Source of the DNA: Eggerthella sp. CAG:209
GTDB taxonomy: Bacteria > Actinomycetota > Coriobacteriia > Coriobacteriales > Eggerthellaceae
DNA length: 6,629 nucleotides
Assembly (NCBI GenBank): GCA_000436075.1
Contig: FR884645.1
Coordinates: forward strand, 36,474 to 43,102
Direction: 5' to 3'
Shown: in pieces, positions 4,588 through 6,629 of the stretch
Position numbering within the stretch: position 1 is the first letter of the stretch
Layout: each line of letters opens with the position of its first letter
Made by a program: the position numbers and the translations under genes
The notes under the pieces: generated by a model
Seen by the model: only the letters and a program-made list of their open reading frames with translations
What the model was told of the DNA's origin: nothing
Database searches by the model: none

Positions 4588-6629
4588 TGGCTAAACCCAA
4601 CTCTTCCGTTGCGGATAGCACGGTCGTATATCAGCTATCGCTGCTCGAGCAGGCAATTAATGCCCCCTTGCTGGTGGTTGGTTACGGTTCTCCCATGAAA
4701 GCATGTGTTAAGGCCTGCGTGAAAAACGAGTGCAGTCAGATATGGGTTACGGGCACTAAAGACAAGGAAAAGGGTTTTTCCTGCTCGGGATCTGCTCGTG
4801 TTGCCTTGCTGGGCGACAAGTTCGATGCTCGTTTGTTTACCAATGTGTATGCGGTTATTCAGGCGGCAAAGATGTGCGGTGCGGGCGCGCTTCTTGTGTG
4901 TGATACCAACTTCGTAGCTGATCCTCTTTTGCGTATGGTGGCGCATCAGAATGGCATCTGCGTGCTTACTCCCATGGAAAAAGATCGTTCTCATAGCTTG
5001 TGGGTGGAATGCCATCCCGATCCTGCTTTTGCTGAGCATGAGCCAAATTGGCGCCGTTGTCCCAAATGTAAGATGTACCATGACGAACAGCCTGTTTTGG
5101 CTACAGGCGGCGTATGCCCCACCTGTGGCGAGCTGTACCGTCTTACTTCGAGCGAGCGCATCGCACTGCTGTTCGACGAAGGTTCATTCGAAGAATGGGA
5201 CGCTTCCATGGACGAAAGCGATCCGCTTGAGTTCCCCCAGTTCAATGAGCTAATTGAAAAGCAACGGGTGCGTAGCGGCTTCGATGAGGGCGTGCGCACC
5301 GGAAAAGTTAAGCTCGATGGCCGCGAAGTGGCGCTTTGCATCATGGAATCTACCTTCATGATGGGTTCGATGGGGTCTGTTGTAGGCGAGAAGGTAACCC
5401 GCGCGGTCGAGCGGGCTACCGATGCGGGCCTGCCCCTGTTTATCTTCACTGCATCTGGTGGTGCCCGTATGCAGGAGGGTCTTGTGTCCTTGATGCAGAT
5501 GGGTAAGATCAGCGCCGCAATCGAGCGTCACGGTCGTGCGGGTTTGCTGTATGTATCTGTTATCACCGATCCCACCACAGGTGGCGTAACAGCTTCGTTC
5601 GCCATGCAGGGCGACATCATTATTTCCGAGCCCCATGCGCTTATTGGTTTTGCGGGCCGTCGTGTAATCCAGGACACCATCAAACAGACGCTGCCCGAAG
5701 GATTCCAGACGGCAGAGTTTGCGCTTGAGCATGGCCTCATCGACGCCATTGTTGAGCGTAGTGATCTGAAAGAATGCCTTTCGCGTATCCTTGCGTTGCA
5801 TAGCGTCCCGAAGGAAGTGGAGCTTGACCAGGACATGGCCCGAGTGGTTCCCGGCGGTGGTGCTGTGCGTGCGATGCTGCGTGCTGCGCAGGATGCCGTT
5901 GCTGCCCGCCAAGATGACAGAGTTGAGGAGGGGGCTCTTTCCAGGCTTGCCGGGGAAGTCGGGAAACGCATTAACGTTAAAGGCTCGTTTTCGCTGAAGC
6001 GTGCTCTCAAGAAACGCGGTGTAGCCGATGCTCCTTCGGTTATGCCCCTGAAGAAGGCTTCTTCGAAGGAAGACAATCCGGCTTGGGAAAGCGTTATGAT
6101 CGCTCGCAACATTCATCGTCCAACCTCTCAGTACTATATCAACCATATGGTCGATGGGTTCTTTGAGCTTCATGGTGATCGTATGTTTGCCGATGATGGG
6201 GCCATCATCGGTGGTATTGGCTGGATTGACGGCATGCCTGTTACGGTGGTTGCTGAAGAAAAGGGTGCCGACCTGAAGCAGCGTATTGCTCGTAATTTTG
6301 GCTGCCCTCAGCCCGAAGGCTACCGCAAGAGTCTCCGCTTAATGCAGCAAGCGGAAAAATTCGGTCGTCCTATCGTTTGCTTAGTGGACACCCAGGGTGC
6401 GTTCTGCGGCATGGAGGCGGAAGAGCGCGGTCAGGGGAATGCCATCGCTGACAACCTGGTTGCTATGGCGAGCCTTACCGTTCCTGTTGTATGCATCGTT
6501 TTGGGCGAAGGCGGTTCGGGCGGCGCATTGGCGCTTGCCATGGGTAATCGCGTTGCTATGCAAGACCATGCGGTGTATTCGGTTCTTTCGCCCGAAGGCT
6601 TTGCCTCGATTTTATGGAAGGATCGCACC
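4587..6629 (+). CDS. accDA: Fused acetyl-CoA carboxylase carboxyltransferase (AccD-AccA) with N-terminal AccC-like domain, 3' partial
   Basis: One open frame of 681 codons, with no stop, continuing past the window edge. It should transfer the carboxyl group from carboxybiotin to acetyl-CoA, giving malonyl-CoA for FabD. Domains in order: a biotin carboxylase N-domain-like segment (about 27-129); a four-cysteine zinc ribbon (Cys158, Cys161, Cys177, Cys180); the beta-subunit crotonase-fold domain (about 190-400) with MGSVVGEKV, SGGARMQEG, PTTGGVTASFAM and GFAGRRVIQ; a linker (about 405-497) rich in Arg, Lys and Ala; and the alpha-subunit domain (from about 498) with NFGCPQPEGYRK, DTQGAF, EAEERGQ and GEGGSGGALAL. 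About 100 further residues of AccA should lie beyond the edge. The start overlaps the fabZ stop (TAATG), with GAGGA at 4576-4580, 6 nt upstream. AccD and AccA are separate proteins in E. coli and streptococci; the fusion here is direct from sequence. The partial end is the window boundary, not a mutation. Confidence 0.93.
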   Translation, partial: MAKPNSSVADSTVVYQLSLLEQAINAPLLVVGYGSPMKACVKACVKNECSQIWVTGTKDKEKGFSCSGSARVALLGDKFDARLFTNVYAVIQAAKMCGAGALLVCDTNFVADPLLRMVAHQNGICVLTPMEKDRSHSLWVECHPDPAFAEHEPNWRRCPKCKMYHDEQPVLATGGVCPTCGELYRLTSSERIALLFDEGSFEEWDASMDESDPLEFPQFNELIEKQRVRSGFDEGVRTGKVKLDGREVALCIMESTFMMGSMGSVVGEKVTRAVERATDAGLPLFIFTASGGARMQEGLVSLMQMGKISAAIERHGRAGLLYVSVITDPTTGGVTASFAMQGDIIISEPHALIGFAGRRVIQDTIKQTLPEGFQTAEFALEHGLIDAIVERSDLKECLSRILALHSVPKEVELDQDMARVVPGGGAVRAMLRAAQDAVAARQDDRVEEGALSRLAGEVGKRINVKGSFSLKRALKKRGVADAPSVMPLKKASSKEDNPAWESVMIARNIHRPTSQYYINHMVDGFFELHGDRMFADDGAIIGGIGWIDGMPVTVVAEEKGADLKQRIARNFGCPQPEGYRKSLRLMQQAEKFGRPIVCLVDTQGAFCGMEAEERGQGNAIADNLVAMASLTVPVVCIVLGEGGSGGALALAMGNRVAMQDHAVYSVLSPEGFASILWKDRT
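4665..4973 (+). other. Degenerate biotin carboxylase (AccC) N-terminal-like domain within accDA
   Basis: Residues 27-129 align by hand with the first roughly 100 residues of E. coli AccC (recalled from memory) with a single one-residue indel. Matching anchors include KACVKNECSQIWV against RACKELGIKTVAV, VYAVIQAAKMCGAGA against IPAIISAAEITGAVA, and GICVLTP against GFIFIGP. About 17 positions are identical, and hydrophobic positions track throughout. The signature NRGEIA is replaced by GYGSPM, and HPGYGFLSEN by LVCDTNFVAD. No ATP-grasp or C-terminal AccC domain follows; the zinc ribbon starts 28 residues later. The segment therefore cannot carboxylate biotin. It may be a relic of accC or a repurposed docking domain. 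Confidence 0.7.
5058..5126 (+). other. AccD zinc ribbon within accDA
   Basis: CPKC (158-161) and CPTC (177-180), separated by 15 residues, form the four-cysteine zinc-binding ribbon typical of bacterial AccD N-termini. It marks where the canonical AccD part begins, about 155 residues into the protein. Confidence 0.9.
5799..6077 (+). other. Linker between the AccD and AccA domains
   Basis: Residues 405-497 join the two carboxyltransferase halves in frame without a stop or new start. The middle (about 426-475) is Ala-, Arg- and Lys-rich and probably helical; 480-497 looks flexible (Ser, Lys, Pro). It takes the place of the AccD C-terminal tail and the AccA N-terminal helices of the separate subunits. 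Confidence 0.7.
6078..6629 (+). other. AccA (carboxyltransferase alpha) domain, 3' partial
   Basis: From residue 498 on, the sequence follows AccA from the conserved Trp500 through FFELHGDR (525-532), NFGCPQPEGYRK (570-581), EAEERGQ (610-616), GEGGSGGALAL (640-650) and SPEGFASILWK (668-678). The oxyanion-forming glycine pairs are intact. The usual TPGAYPG reads TQGAFCG here. The window ends just after ILWKDRT. Confidence 0.93.

Noticed and set aside
5250..6173. 307-codon open frame on the minus strand
   Set aside because: Antisense shadow of the accDA fusion; the sense strand carries unbroken AccD and AccA motifs through the whole stretch.
6600..6629. Apparent lack of a stop codon in the last gene
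   Set aside because: The frame is simply cut by the window edge while still within conserved AccA sequence; it is not evidence of a broken gene.

Overview
The window is one strand-uniform block of type II fatty acid synthesis (FASII) genes read left to right: a 150-base leader, then fabK (enoyl-ACP reductase), fabD (malonyl transacylase), fabG (3-ketoacyl-ACP reductase), fabF (condensing enzyme KAS II), fabZ (3-hydroxyacyl-ACP dehydratase), and a large acetyl-CoA carboxylase carboxyltransferase gene that runs off the right edge. Junctions are 2 nt, 3 nt, a 4-nt overlap (ATGA) and two 1-nt overlaps (TAATG). Each start has a Shine-Dalgarno sequence, so this is almost certainly one translationally coupled operon.

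Together the products cover malonyl-CoA formation (carboxyltransferase half only), loading of malonate on ACP (FabD), condensation (FabF), and the reduction-dehydration-reduction cycle (FabG, FabZ, FabK). No acpP, fabH, accB or accC is seen. The order fabK-fabD-fabG-fabF-fabZ-accD-accA matches the FASII cluster of streptococci and clostridia, except that accB (normally between fabF and fabZ) and accC (normally between fabZ and accD) are missing. The organism looks like a moderately GC-rich, low-oxygen Gram-positive; a Coriobacteriia-type actinobacterium or a Bacillota member is my guess, not a demonstrated assignment.

Three things stand out. (1) The last gene is a single reading frame fusing AccD and AccA, preceded by about 100 residues that align with almost no gaps to the N-terminal domain of biotin carboxylase (AccC) but lack its signature residues and have no ATP-grasp domain behind them. 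This pseudo-AccC piece lies where accC sits in related operons. (2) fabK carries a perfect 15-bp tandem duplication that adds five residues just after a conserved barrel strand; removing one copy restores exact family length and numbering. (3) The leader holds two perfect hairpins with competing alternative pairings and a 9-bp near-tandem repeat just before the fabK ribosome binding site.
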